A DNA stretch of 62,575 bases from the NCBI GenBank assembly GCA_023150875.1, contig JAKLKC010000041.1:1-62575 (forward strand). Direction: 5' to 3'. Made by a program: the position numbers and the translations under genes. This document shows positions 54,018 through 62,575 of this stretch, piece by piece; the stretch's first letter is position 1, and each line of letters begins with the position of its first letter. The stretch comes from Myxococcota bacterium (GTDB taxonomy: Bacteria > Myxococcota_A > UBA796 > UBA9615 > JAKLKC01). The notes under the pieces were generated by a model, which ran no database searches, was not told the DNA's origin, and saw only the letters and a list, made by a program, of their open reading frames with translations.

Positions 54018-55874
54018 CTATTGGAAGTACTGGAGGCCGCCGTCGCCATACCCCTGGATGTCGATCCACATCACCACGTCGTTGCCGGCGTGGGGCACGA
54101 CCGCAGCCTCGCGAGTGGCGACGTTGTACCAGGGACTGGTCCTGTCGCCAAACCGATCCGTGTAGACCATGGGATCCCCCGGCAGCTCCTGGAGGGGGAC
54201 CGGGCTGAGGCCGTCGTTCACGTCGAGGACGAAGCGGTCGCCGTCGGTGGTGGCCAGGGTGCCCGAGCGCACCAGGAGGGAGATCTCGCCGCCGTCGCTG
54301 ACGTACCGGACGTCCTCGTGCAGCCGGCCCACCTGCTCGCCGGACTCGCTGCCCTCGACGACGTAGCTCTGCAGGGACTCCTCGTAGGTCAGGGTCCAGT
54401 ACTCGTCCAGGGTGATCCCCCCGCAGGAGTTCGTCGTGCCGACGGCGCCGGTCTCGGGATCGACCTCGATGGCGGGGTTCGACGGGGGGGAGAGGTCCGT
54501 GAAGGGCGAGTACGAGCCCGATGCGTCCGCCTGCACGTAGGCCCCCGCCGCCGACTCGAAGGCGGCGCAGCCTGTGGCGGCGTCGAAGACGTGCAGGAAG
54601 CCGGTGAGGGTCGTCGCCACCACCACGGGCGCCCTCTCGGGGGCGCCCCAGGGCGCCTCGGTGTTGAGGTCGATCTCCTCGGCGCTCGCCGCCAGGCCCA
54701 CCACGGGGGCGCGGACCCGGATGGGGTCAGCCTCGGGTGTGTAGGCGTTCCAGTCCACCGGCTCCGCCGTGGCCAGGTCCACCAGGTGGATGACCTGCTC
54801 GTCCAGGGAGGCGGCGAAGAGCACCTCCCGCTCCGGGGAGCGCCCCACGGCGACGTCCACCGTCGGCCCCGGCACGGGGACCTGCTCCACGGCGAAGGCG
54901 GCGGGGTCGTCCCCGTCGAGGCGGACGCGGTGCACCACCCCGAGGTCGGAGAGGTCCGCCACCAGCGCCGACGTCCCGTCCCGGTCCAGGCTCATGCCCG
55001 CGGGACGGGCACCCTCGGGGAGATCCAGGACGGCGCCGATCTCCAGGCCGCGGTCCCACACCTCGATCACGCCCGCCGGCTCCCCGCCGGGGCCCGTCGC
55101 CTGGACGGACGCCAGGACCCAGCGCCCGCCAGGGACCGCAAGCAGGTCGTGGGCGTAGCCCGAGAGGGGCGCCGAGCGGAGTCCCGTGTCGGTGGAGAGG
55201 ACGATCGTGGACCCCTCGGCGGGGGCGGCGTCCCCGTGGATCACGGTGAAGCGCAGCTCCTCGCGGTCCGTGGCGTAGGGTACGCCCGGCAAGGCGACCT
55301 CGACCTGGGGGCCCGAGGCCGTCCCGTCCACCGTCCAGGCGCTCCCGCGCCAGGTGAGGGTCCACTCCTCCGTGGCGGTCGCCCCCTCCAGGAGCGCCAG
55401 CCCCTCGAGGGTCACCTCGCCGCCTCCGCTCCCCTCCCCGGGGCGGTACTCCGGGCCCGACGACACGACGGGTTTCCCTAAGAACTCCAGGGTCCCGTCC
55501 GAGGCCACCTCCAGGTGGGGCATGCGCAGGATCTCGTCCCGGGCGGCGTCCGTCGCCAGGACGTCCACGAAGGTCTCGAGGTCGGTGGCTACGGCGACCT
55601 GGTCCAGCACCCGGTCCCGACCGGCTGCCATGGGCGGGGACGCGATCCAGGCGCCGGGCTCGTCCTCCACCAGCATGTCGTACCGGCGGAGGTCCAGCTT
55701 CGAGACCGTGCCCGACTGCCAGTTGGTGACGTAGGCGACGGGCTGCTCGAAGAAGGGCCCCGGAGGGAGGTAGGCGACGTCGATGGGGCCGTGGAAGCGG
55801 TGCAGCTCGCTCGCGCCGGTGCCGCAGCCGGCGGCGGCCAGCAGGAAGATGAGGGTCGCGGTGGGGCGGACCAT
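54018..55874 (-). CDS. Beta-propeller-like lipoprotein with duplicated module
   Basis: A 618-residue lipoprotein: signal TATLIFLLAAAGC (lipid Cys17), then surface-protein-like repeats (ALVADLSDLGVVHRVRLDG, VDVAVGRSPEREVLFAASLD, VVVATTLTGFLHVFDAATG). Two copies of a ~70-residue beta module are present: one with EEWTLTWRGSAWTVDGTASG, YATDREELRFTV and TDTGLRSAPL; the other with EYWTLTYEESLQSYVVEGSE, YVSDGGEISLLV and NDGLSPVPL. Its start overlaps the stop of the 1217-residue gene (TGATG), so the two form a pair. Function unknown; probably outer-membrane or surface located. Confidence 0.82.
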   Translation of the reverse strand: MVRPTATLIFLLAAAGCGTGASELHRFHGPIDVAYLPPGPFFEQPVAYVTNWQSGTVSKLDLRRYDMLVEDEPGAWIASPPMAAGRDRVLDQVAVATDLETFVDVLATDAARDEILRMPHLEVASDGTLEFLGKPVVSSGPEYRPGEGSGGGEVTLEGLALLEGATATEEWTLTWRGSAWTVDGTASGPQVEVALPGVPYATDREELRFTVIHGDAAPAEGSTIVLSTDTGLRSAPLSGYAHDLLAVPGGRWVLASVQATGPGGEPAGVIEVWDRGLEIGAVLDLPEGARPAGMSLDRDGTSALVADLSDLGVVHRVRLDGDDPAAFAVEQVPVPGPTVDVAVGRSPEREVLFAASLDEQVIHLVDLATAEPVDWNAYTPEADPIRVRAPVVGLAASAEEIDLNTEAPWGAPERAPVVVATTLTGFLHVFDAATGCAAFESAAGAYVQADASGSYSPFTDLSPPSNPAIEVDPETGAVGTTNSCGGITLDEYWTLTYEESLQSYVVEGSESGEQVGRLHEDVRYVSDGGEISLLVRSGTLATTDGDRFVLDVNDGLSPVPLQELPGDPMVYTDRFGDRTSPWYNVATREAAVVPHAGNDVVMWIDIQGYGDGGLQYFQ

Positions 55875-58800
55875 CAGTTCGCGTCCCGGTTGCGCAGCGT
55901 GGTGAGCACGGTGTGGTACGTCGGGCTCTCGGGGTCGGTGTCGATGACCGAGAGGGTGGAGTGGGTCACGTTGGCCTGGTCGCCGCCGAGCTCGCCGGTG
56001 TAGTTGGCGACGAAGAGCAGCTTCCCGTCGGGTGAGAGGGCGAGGTCGAAGGGCTCCTCGCCGAGCCCCCGGACCTCGTCCACGGGCATGCCGTACGCTC
56101 CCTTGGTCAGGTCGTACACCTGGACCAGGTTGGCGTTGAACTGGGCGACGTAGGCCAGGCGGCCGTCGGCCGAGATCTCGATGTTCGCGGGGCCCACGCT
56201 CACCGCCGTGCGGGAGCCGGCATCCTCCTCGACTCCCTGGACGCTGGGGAGCCAGCCGAGCACCGCGTCGTCGATGGTGTAGGGTTCGGGGCTCTCCACC
56301 ACCTTCCCGGCGTCCAGCAGCAGCACCGCCTCGGGGCCGTTCCCGCGGGTGTTGCCGGCGACCTCCTCCGCCACCACCAGGGGAGAGAGCAGCGCGTAGA
56401 GGGTCTCGCCGTCGGCCGAGAAGGCGAGGCCGCGCGTACCCACCACCTGCTCGTCCAGGCGGGTCCGGATCACCGCCTCCACCCCGAGGTAGTTGGCGTC
56501 GAGCTGCTCGGCCGTGGAGTCGTCGTGCACGTCCACGACGTACACGTTGTCGAACTTCTTGTTGGCGACGTAGAGGTACCGCCCGTCGGGGGAGAGCACC
56601 ATCTCGGAGACGCCGCTGCCCCGGACGGTCTCGCCGTCGACGATGATCCCGGTCCGCTCGTCCCCCAGGAAGATGGTCGTGGTGTCGGAGTCGTCCCCGC
56701 GCAGGGTGTCGAACTCGAACCGGTCCCCGGCGGTGGGGCGGGACGCCATCCGGAGCCAGTGGACGCCGTCCTCGCTCTCGGCGTACCCGATCCGGGGGAC
56801 GTCGTCCCGGAAGCCCTGGTACCACATCCTCCACACGCCCCGGTCCTCGTCCCACACCACGTCGGGGTCGAAGACTCCGTCCTCGTCGAAGGCGGGCACG
56901 TCCAGCCGGGGCTCCAGCACCGCCACCGGGCGCCCCTCATCGTCGGCGTGCCGGGTCCACGCGCGCCCGTCCTCGCTGGTGGCCATGCCGATCCGCCACA
57001 CTTGGCCGTCGGAGCCGGCGTACCACATGCGATAGAGGCCCGCCTCCCCGTCCCAGGACACCGTGGGACCCCGCACCCCGGCGTCGTCCCAGTCGCCGGG
57101 CTCCCCCCGGTCCAGGACCAGGCCGGCGTCGTCCGGGTGGCCGGTGCCGTCCGAGGCGCGCTCGAAGGCCAGGCCGTCGCCGGAGACCGCCAGGCCGATG
57201 CCGTACCGGTCCCCGTCGGAGCCCTCGTAGAAGAGGAGCCAGTCCCCGTCCGGGCCGGGGGCGAGGCTCGGCGCGCCCACCGTCGCCGAGTCGAAGGTCC
57301 CCGACACGCCGGACTCGGCGAGGAGGGGGGTGGACGCCGCGCTCCAGGTCCCGCCGTCCCGGGTGGCCGAGTAGATCCGCACCCTCTCGCCCGCGGCGCC
57401 GGCGAAGAGCACCCGGTCGTCCGAGAGGGCGCCGCCGAAGGCGGGGTCGTCGAAGTCCTCCACCTCCCCCACCTCGCCGGTCAGGCTGGCGGTGTCGAAC
57501 TCCAGAGAACCGGCCCGGGAGTAGGCGAGGCCGTCGGCGGAGGTGGCGAGGCCGAGGCGGTGGACGCCGCCCCCGCGCCCCTCGTAGAGCAGCTCCACCG
57601 TCCCGTCCTCGGCGATCCGGGCGCCGGGGGACGCGACGCCTCCCCGGTCGAACTCGTCGTCCGCGCCCCAGCCCAGCGCATGGCCGTCCACCAGGGTGAA
57701 CAGCACGGGGGAGAGGGCATAGGCGTAGCCGACATTGGCGAGGGCGGTCTCGGGAAGGAAGCCGGTCAGCTCCCCCTCGACGCTCCAGTACCCCCCGGGG
57801 CTCGCCTTGTAGGCCCCGGCCTCGACCTTGCGGAACCCCTCGTCGGGGCCGACGTACACGGGGTTCGCGGGGTCCTTCACCCAGCGCAGTCCGTCGTAGG
57901 ACGTGGCGTGGCCCACCGCCCAGGTGACGCCGTCGGTCCCGGCGTACCACAGGTGGAATCGGCCGTTGTCGCGGATGACGGTGGGGGCGCCGATCCAGGC
58001 GGAGTCCCACGCGCCGGCCTCCCCCGGCTCCACCACCCTCCCGGGGCCGGATCCGGTGTCGACGCGGTCGAAGGCGGCGCCGTCCTGGGAGCGGGCGAGG
58101 CCGATCCCCCCGACGGGGGAGTCGGGGCTGTCGTAGTAGAGGAAGTACCGGTCCAGTTCGGACAGCCACAGCACCGACGGCGAGCCCACGCCGGAGTCGT
58201 CCCACGCCCCGCCCTCTCCGGCCCGGAGCACCCGCCCGGTCTCCGAGTCGCCCGAGTCGATCCGTCCGAAGGTCTGCCCGTCGGCCGAGGAGGCCCTTCC
58301 GATGGCGGTCGACCCGTCGGCGCTCCGGCCCTCGTAGAACATCTCGAAGACCTCGCCTGCGCCGATGACCGAGGGATCGCCGACCCCCGCCTCGTCGAAG
58401 CGGCCCGGAGATCCCGCCACCAGGACCTGCTCGGCGGCGCTCCAGGACGTCCCGGTGGAGTCCGCGGTGGCGAGGCCGATGGTGGCGGTCCCGGTCCCGG
58501 GGTCGATCCCCTCTACCCACATGAGCAGGCCGGGGTTCCCCTCGGCGTCGAACCAGAGCATCGTCGAGGAGGAGGCGTACCCTGCCCCGTCCCAGCCCTC
58601 GTCCTCCCCGGGGAAGGGCAGGTCTGCGCCCCCTTGGGAGTCGAACCACGCCGCACCGTCGGGGGAGTCGGCGTGGACGATCCCGTCGCCCCCGTCCTCG
58701 TCCCGGGCGGCGAAGTAGAGGCGATAGGTCCCCTCGTTGAACGCGACGGTCCACGAGTCGGTGGGGGCCACCTCCTCCTGGAAAGCCCCGACCTCGAAGT

Positions 58801-59527
58801 CCGAGACCGAGCCGGAGGCGTCCGCGTCCACGAAGGCGACCTCCGACAGGTCGGCGGCGCCGCTCGCGTCCACGACGGTGTAGGGGTCCTTCAGGGTGTC
58901 GATGACGGCGACGTCGTGGGTGGTGAGGTTCAGGGTAAAGAGGAGTCCCGTCTCGGGCTGGAAGACCACCGACCACGGGTCCGGGGGCACGAAGACGTAG
59001 GCGCCCCTCTCGTCCTGCTCCGGCGCGGCCGCCGACCAGCCCAGCGCCGCCGGGTCCGCGGCGTCGATGGCAAAGACCCGGTCGGTGAGGTTGCCGTCGA
59101 TGCCCGCCGCGGACCGCACCGACACGAAGGCGGCCCGGCGATCGGCGTCCAGGGCGACCCGTGCCGGGAAGGTGGGCAGGTCGATGGAGCTCGCTCCGAC
59201 CTCGTGCATGTAGTTCGTGGGGCGCGACAGGTCGATGCCGTCGCCGGGGATCAGCACCAGGGAGCCCGACGAGAAGTTCGCCTCGAAGTTCGAGTTGACC
59301 ACCGCGACGTGGTAGCGCTCGGGATCGTGGGGGTCCCCCCAGATCTGGAGGTCCGACGGGCCGGCGAGGCAGGTGCCGATGCCGATCTCGCCCCAGGCGT
59401 AGGTGCCCTCCTCGGGAGTCAGGGCGCAGGCCCCGGCGTCGGGAAGGGGGGCTTCCCGTACGCAGCCCGTGATCAGGGCCGCCGAGAGCAGGATCGGGGC
59501 CATCGACGCGGAGGGACGAGGTCTCAT
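55874..59527 (-). CDS. Giant lipoprotein with two kinds of beta-propeller
   Basis: A 1217-residue lipoprotein: signal ILLSAALITGC (lipid Cys near 22). The middle (about 300-950) has repeated blades of the GH43/GH32-like kind (FHLWYAGTDGVTWAVGHATS, YRMWYAGSDGQVWRIGMATS, EMFYEGRSADG) with regular W/YAG and ATSxDG signatures, suggesting carbohydrate binding; no hydrolase acid triad was identified. The C-terminal part is a YVTN/lactonase-like propeller (LSPDGRYLYVANKKFDNVYV, ISADGRLAYVAQFNANLVQV, LSPDGKLLFVANYTGE). It is coupled to the 618-residue lipoprotein gene. The pair probably forms a surface complex. Confidence 0.85.
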   Translation of the reverse strand: MRPRPSASMAPILLSAALITGCVREAPLPDAGACALTPEEGTYAWGEIGIGTCLAGPSDLQIWGDPHDPERYHVAVVNSNFEANFSSGSLVLIPGDGIDLSRPTNYMHEVGASSIDLPTFPARVALDADRRAAFVSVRSAAGIDGNLTDRVFAIDAADPAALGWSAAAPEQDERGAYVFVPPDPWSVVFQPETGLLFTLNLTTHDVAVIDTLKDPYTVVDASGAADLSEVAFVDADASGSVSDFEVGAFQEEVAPTDSWTVAFNEGTYRLYFAARDEDGGDGIVHADSPDGAAWFDSQGGADLPFPGEDEGWDGAGYASSSTMLWFDAEGNPGLLMWVEGIDPGTGTATIGLATADSTGTSWSAAEQVLVAGSPGRFDEAGVGDPSVIGAGEVFEMFYEGRSADGSTAIGRASSADGQTFGRIDSGDSETGRVLRAGEGGAWDDSGVGSPSVLWLSELDRYFLYYDSPDSPVGGIGLARSQDGAAFDRVDTGSGPGRVVEPGEAGAWDSAWIGAPTVIRDNGRFHLWYAGTDGVTWAVGHATSYDGLRWVKDPANPVYVGPDEGFRKVEAGAYKASPGGYWSVEGELTGFLPETALANVGYAYALSPVLFTLVDGHALGWGADDEFDRGGVASPGARIAEDGTVELLYEGRGGGVHRLGLATSADGLAYSRAGSLEFDTASLTGEVGEVEDFDDPAFGGALSDDRVLFAGAAGERVRIYSATRDGGTWSAASTPLLAESGVSGTFDSATVGAPSLAPGPDGDWLLFYEGSDGDRYGIGLAVSGDGLAFERASDGTGHPDDAGLVLDRGEPGDWDDAGVRGPTVSWDGEAGLYRMWYAGSDGQVWRIGMATSEDGRAWTRHADDEGRPVAVLEPRLDVPAFDEDGVFDPDVVWDEDRGVWRMWYQGFRDDVPRIGYAESEDGVHWLRMASRPTAGDRFEFDTLRGDDSDTTTIFLGDERTGIIVDGETVRGSGVSEMVLSPDGRYLYVANKKFDNVYVVDVHDDSTAEQLDANYLGVEAVIRTRLDEQVVGTRGLAFSADGETLYALLSPLVVAEEVAGNTRGNGPEAVLLLDAGKVVESPEPYTIDDAVLGWLPSVQGVEEDAGSRTAVSVGPANIEISADGRLAYVAQFNANLVQVYDLTKGAYGMPVDEVRGLGEEPFDLALSPDGKLLFVANYTGELGGDQANVTHSTLSVIDTDPESPTYHTVLTTLRNRDAN

Positions 59528-59671
59528 GTAGTATCGCCGTCCCGCTCGGGGAGGTCCCCGGGGGCCGCGGTGGGGGGTGGGGCCGGTACGCCGGGGCGGC
59601 GCCGGAAGGGGGTGGAGGGCGAGCTGAAGGAGGCCGGACCGGTGGACGCCGCGGGGGCAGGGGCTCCTAGC

Positions 59672-61057
59672 ATGCCGGGCCCGGGGGCGTCAACGGGCCG
59701 CACGCCGGAGGGCGCCGGGGACACCCCGTCCCGGGGGATCCGATCCCTCGAGGCGGTCACGGCGGCCCTGGCCGTCGTCCTGCTCGGTTGGCTCTTCACT
59801 CCGTGCCTCCGATCGGGGGATGCCGCCGCCTACGTGGAGGAGGCGATGGCGCTTCGTGGCGGCGGGCCCCTCCTTCGCCCGCTGCACGCCGGGTACGTCG
59901 CCGCCCTCGCCGCCGTCTCGCCGGCCGGTCCCGGGGCCGACGCCGCCGCCAACGCCCTCTCGGCGGGCCTGGCGGCGATCGCCCTCGCCTCGGCCCGGTT
60001 CACTGCCTTGAGCCTGGGCGCCGGACGGGTCGCCGCCCTGGTGCCGGTGTGGTTCCTCCTGGGGGCTTCCCCCTTCCTCGACTCCGCCCTCTTCGCCGAG
60101 GTCTACGGCCCCGCCTCCTCCGCCCTCCTCGCTTCCGCCGCCCTCGGCCTCTCGGGGCGGACGTGGGCCGTCCCGGTCCTCGCGGGCTGGGCGGTCACCG
60201 TCAACCCCGGAGCGGCGGCGTGGATTCCCACCCTCTCCCTCCTGGCCGCACGAGGTGGGATCCGCCGGAGCGTGACCGGCGCCCTGTGCGTGCTCCCCGC
60301 CGCGGCGGTGGGCGCCCTGTGGGTCGACGGCTGGCTGGCGGGTCCCCGGGGGGCCCTCGCCGCCTGGGACGGGGACGTCGGCCCGGTCCTCTCCCTCCAG
60401 CGGGCCTGGCGCCTCGGGATCGAGGCCGCCCCAGCGACCCTCCCCCTGTTGGCGATGGGGGGCCTCGCCGGACCTCGCGGGCGGGCGTATGCCCTCGCCT
60501 GGCTGCCGGGCTTCGCCCTGACCTGCTCCTTGGTGGACCGCCGGGGAGACGTGCCGGCCCACCTCGCGTCCCTCGTGCTCCTCGCCCCCCTCGCCGGCCT
60601 GGGGGCGGAAGCGGTCGCCCGCGCGTTCGCCCATCGGCAGCGGGGTACCTTCCCCGCGGCCGTCGGCGTCGCTATGCTGCTGGCGTTCCAGGTCGGCGAG
60701 GGCACGTCCCGTCACGATCGGCTCCGGAGGAGGGCCGCTCGGGCAGCGGGCGCGTGCGCGGCCCTCGGCGAGCTGGATCAACCTCCCCTCCCGGTGGGTC
60801 CCTGGGGCGCCGTTCGGCTGTGCCGGCACCAGGCCCCCGGCCTCCCCGGAGGAGGGGGCGACAGGGTCGCCAACCCCCACCGGGTCATCGTCCCCCCCGG
60901 GAGGGCGCCGACGGCGGCGGAGGCGCGGGAGGCCGCGCCTCGAATGTACCGACCCATCCGGCTGTCTCGGGACGACGTGTGGATGACCACCCCGGGCGGG
61001 GTGGAGCCGAACAAGAAACCGACCGGGCCCGCGCCCGAGGAGGACCCCGACCGATGA
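59672..61057 (+). CDS. Polytopic membrane protein, possible GT-C/DUF2723-like glycosyltransferase
   Basis: A 461-residue protein with about nine hydrophobic segments between residues 30 and 350: AVTAALAVVLLGWLFTPCL, ANALSAGLAAIALASARF, VAALVPVWFLLGASPFLDS, TGALCVLPAAAVGALW. The first loop (RSGDAAAYVEEAMALRGGGP) with an Asp after the first helix resembles the DUF2723/GT-C protein-O-mannosyltransferase layout; this is a weak match. The C-terminal 100 residues are soluble. The ATG at 59672 is the first in frame near the helix; a start in the GC-rich region upstream cannot be excluded. The stop overlaps the next start (ATGA). Confidence 0.7.
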   Translation: MPGPGASTGRTPEGAGDTPSRGIRSLEAVTAALAVVLLGWLFTPCLRSGDAAAYVEEAMALRGGGPLLRPLHAGYVAALAAVSPAGPGADAAANALSAGLAAIALASARFTALSLGAGRVAALVPVWFLLGASPFLDSALFAEVYGPASSALLASAALGLSGRTWAVPVLAGWAVTVNPGAAAWIPTLSLLAARGGIRRSVTGALCVLPAAAVGALWVDGWLAGPRGALAAWDGDVGPVLSLQRAWRLGIEAAPATLPLLAMGGLAGPRGRAYALAWLPGFALTCSLVDRRGDVPAHLASLVLLAPLAGLGAEAVARAFAHRQRGTFPAAVGVAMLLAFQVGEGTSRHDRLRRRAARAAGACAALGELDQPPLPVGPWGAVRLCRHQAPGLPGGGGDRVANPHRVIVPPGRAPTAAEAREAAPRMYRPIRLSRDDVWMTTPGGVEPNKKPTGPAPEEDPDR

Positions 61058-61758
61058 TGCGATTCGACCCCCGGTTCCGCGCCACCCTCCTCGGGGCCGC
61101 CCTGGCCCTCGCGGCCCTGCCCGGGAGCCCCGGGCGCGCGGAGGCGGCCGCCACCTGGGGCGCCGTCACGCCCGCGGAGGGGGTGGCCGGCGCGCCGATC
61201 CCCTCCATCACCGTGCTGCCCTTCGCCGCCCGGGAGACCCTGGTGGAGGGGGACATCGGCAAGCCCGACGAGGCCGACGAGCGCAAGGCCGGCTGGTCGA
61301 GGGCGCTCCAGGCGGCGACGGTGAAGGCCCTCGGGAAGTCCGCCGTGGCCGCGGACAACCTGCTGGACCGCACGGGGCTGGTGCTGCGGGGCGAGTTCCT
61401 GAGCGTGGACACCGGCTCGGAGGGCCCCGTGGGCGAGGTGATCGTCTACGCCGAGATCGTCGACGCCGCCGATCCCCTGAAGCCCCTGTACGGCTTCGTC
61501 ACCGTCGCCGGGGGCCGGGTCGGCTCCGGCGACGCCATCGGGGGTATCTGCAAGAAGGACGTCGCCGCCGCGGTGGCCAAGGCGGTGAAGGGGGCCGCCA
61601 AGGCGAAGGTGAGCGACGAGGCCGTGGAGCGCCTGGCGGACCTGCGGGCCCGGCAGGGCAAGGGGAGCGACGAGGACGACGAGCCCGAGATGAAGGCCCC
61701 GGTCGCCCCCGGCGCCTCCGAGGCGGGCCCCGAGAGCGGAGACGGCGGCGGCGAGTAG
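61054..61758 (+). CDS. Secreted protein of unknown function
   Basis: A 234-residue protein with signal LLGAALALAALPGSPGRAEA. A beta/alpha part follows with SITVLPFAARETLVEGDIG, AATVKALGKSAVAADN, LVLRGEFLSVDTGSEGPVG, VIVYAEIVDAADP and FVTVAGGRVGSGDAIGGICK, then a Lys/Ala-rich helix and an acidic tail. The layout recalls DUF4410/GNA1162-like envelope proteins that build a nucleotide-free TolB-like fold, but I cannot assign it. GAGGAGG lies before the ATG, and the start overlaps the membrane protein stop. Confidence 0.72.
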   Translation: MMRFDPRFRATLLGAALALAALPGSPGRAEAAATWGAVTPAEGVAGAPIPSITVLPFAARETLVEGDIGKPDEADERKAGWSRALQAATVKALGKSAVAADNLLDRTGLVLRGEFLSVDTGSEGPVGEVIVYAEIVDAADPLKPLYGFVTVAGGRVGSGDAIGGICKKDVAAAVAKAVKGAAKAKVSDEAVERLADLRARQGKGSDEDDEPEMKAPVAPGASEAGPESGDGGGE

Positions 61759-61803
61759 CCCCGGCGACCCCCTGGGGCCCCGGTCCTCCCGCCCCCGGCG
61801 ACG

Positions 61804-62430
61804 TCAGGATGGTCCCCCGCCTCCGGGGATCCCCTTGCCGGACACCTGCCGGATCCGCCTCCACACCTCCTCCACCCCCTGGCGCGTCAGGGAGCTGAAG
61901 GGGACCATCTCCTCCTCGGATGCCTCCAGGGCGCGGCCGATGGCCAGGACCCGCCGGCGGGCCTCGTTGCGGCTGACCTTGTCGGCCTTGGTCAGCACGA
62001 GGAGGCCCGGGATCCCCCGGTGATCGAGCCACTCGGCGACCTGGCGCTCCTCCTCGCCGGGGTCGCGGCGGATGTCCACCAGGAGGACCATCAGCTTCAG
62101 GTTCTCGCGCCGATTCAGGTAGTCCTCGATCATCCGTCCCCAGGACCGGCGGACGGGCTCGGGGGCCTTGGCGTAGCCGTACCCGGGCAAGTCCACGAAC
62201 CGGACGATCCCGTCCACCAGGTAGGCGTTGAGCTGCTGGGTCCGGCCCGGGGTCGCGCTCACCCGGGCGACGTTCCGCCGCCCCACGAGGACGTTCAGGC
62301 AGGAGGACTTGCCGACGTTCGAGCGCCCCGCGAACGCCACCTCGGGCAAGTCGTCCTTGGGGAACTGCGCCAGGCGCACGAAGGAGCCCAGGAACTCGAC
62401 GGAGTGGATCTGCTCGCGGGGTTGGGACAT
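61804..62430 (-). CDS. engB: Ribosome biogenesis GTPase EngB/YsxC
   Basis: A 208-residue P-loop GTPase needed for large-subunit assembly. G1 is GRSNVGKSS, G2 the Thr in SATPGRTQQLN, G3 DLPGYGYAK, G4 TKADK and G5 SS near SFSSLTRQG-like VPFSSLTRQG. Length and N-terminal IHSVEFLGSFVRLAQFP fit EngB. The start at 62430 gives the normal N-terminus, with GGAG about 14 bases upstream. The inverted-repeat element copy begins 72 bases upstream, so its promoter lies in or next to that short gap. Confidence 0.95.
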   Translation of the reverse strand: MSQPREQIHSVEFLGSFVRLAQFPKDDLPEVAFAGRSNVGKSSCLNVLVGRRNVARVSATPGRTQQLNAYLVDGIVRFVDLPGYGYAKAPEPVRRSWGRMIEDYLNRRENLKLMVLLVDIRRDPGEEERQVAEWLDHRGIPGLLVLTKADKVSRNEARRRVLAIGRALEASEEEMVPFSSLTRQGVEEVWRRIRQVSGKGIPGGGGPS

Positions 62431-62501
62431 GGGATGGGCTCCGGCGACGTCCCAGCTCGGGGGCGGCGACCGCGGGTACGGCCTCCTCCCGCTGCCGGGC
62501 C

Positions 62502-62575
62502 CTAGTACCACGTTCCGAAGGTTCCTCCCCAGTTTCTCCGTTCCCAGGCCCACCCGATCCGGAACGTAGGGCGGG
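62502..62575. mobile_element. Second copy of the inverted-repeat element (cut by window end)
   Basis: The last 74 bases are identical to 29256-29329, the left end of the MITE-like element, again starting CTAGTACCACG. The rest lies beyond the window. Flanks of the two copies are unrelated, except for CT/CTAG at the junction. Confidence 0.85.

Noticed and set aside
59665-59674. Promoter -10 (TAGCAT) at the start of the polytopic membrane gene
   Set aside because: It overlaps the ATG itself and no later in-frame start is available, so it is probably coincidental.

Overview
This is a very GC-rich (roughly 70-75% G+C by eye) bacterial chromosome segment with about 50 genes, short gaps, and many 1-11 base start/stop overlaps. 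Several features point to an uncultured relative of the Myxococcota or another former deltaproteobacterial group: MopE-type Cys/Asp repeat proteins, a C-terminal anchor resembling MYXO-CTERM tails, VCBS/ASPIC lipoproteins, many exported lipoproteins of unknown role, a DUF4349 lipoprotein and three thiolases. That placement is inference; there is no rRNA gene in the window.

Layout. 0-16.7 kb: a metal-type permease, an acid-phosphatase-like metallophosphoesterase, a TPR-like lipoprotein and a GNAT enzyme, aconitase, a small conserved protein, a thiolase, a DUF2254 membrane protein, selenophosphate synthetase (selD), an alpha/beta-hydrolase-like protein and uvrA. 16.8-27.7 kb: envelope genes, namely a MopE-repeat surface protein, a DUF4349 lipoprotein, a very large S41 protease, a class A penicillin-binding protein with a cytoplasmic zinc ribbon, a Cys/Asp-repeat lipoprotein and a small zinc-ribbon protein. 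27.7-31.4 kb: an accessory island. Two divergent toxin-antitoxin-like cassettes lie either side of a 210-bp terminal-inverted-repeat element, a duplicated gene tail and a tRNA T-arm remnant. 31.7-46 kb: lipoproteins, a GT2/radical-SAM pair, an enoyl-CoA hydratase/aldehyde dehydrogenase/thiolase operon, a MntA/HepT module, an amidase and an ABC exporter. 46-49.3 kb: a 99-bp direct repeat, a sigma factor with a TM-containing partner, a HAD phosphatase and a cupin. 49.3-53.9 kb: a beta-oxidation or butyryl-CoA-type operon (thiolase, hydroxyacyl-CoA dehydrogenase, enoyl-CoA hydratase, acyl-CoA dehydrogenase) ending in a stand-alone B12-binding mutase subunit. 54-62.5 kb: two large beta-propeller lipoproteins, a polytopic membrane protein, a secreted protein, engB, and the start of a second copy of the inverted-repeat element.

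Most notable. (1) selD begins at 11449, not at the ATG at 11509. The longer frame crosses an in-frame TGA exactly at the catalytic position 17, followed by a bacterial-SECIS-like hairpin, so the enzyme is probably a selenoprotein. (2) The two cassettes at 27.8-29.0 and 29.9-31.4 kb have unrelated first and second genes, but each ends in a member of one protein family starting MY(V/I)TAHxVR, joined by the same TGATG overlap. This looks like an undescribed third component of toxin-antitoxin-like operons. The first gene of each cassette carries an apparent one-base frameshift.

Promoters. Several genes have a recognisable housekeeping-type promoter (TTGnnn, 17-18 bp, TAnnAT). At mntA the -10 box is so close to the start codon that the transcript should be leaderless.
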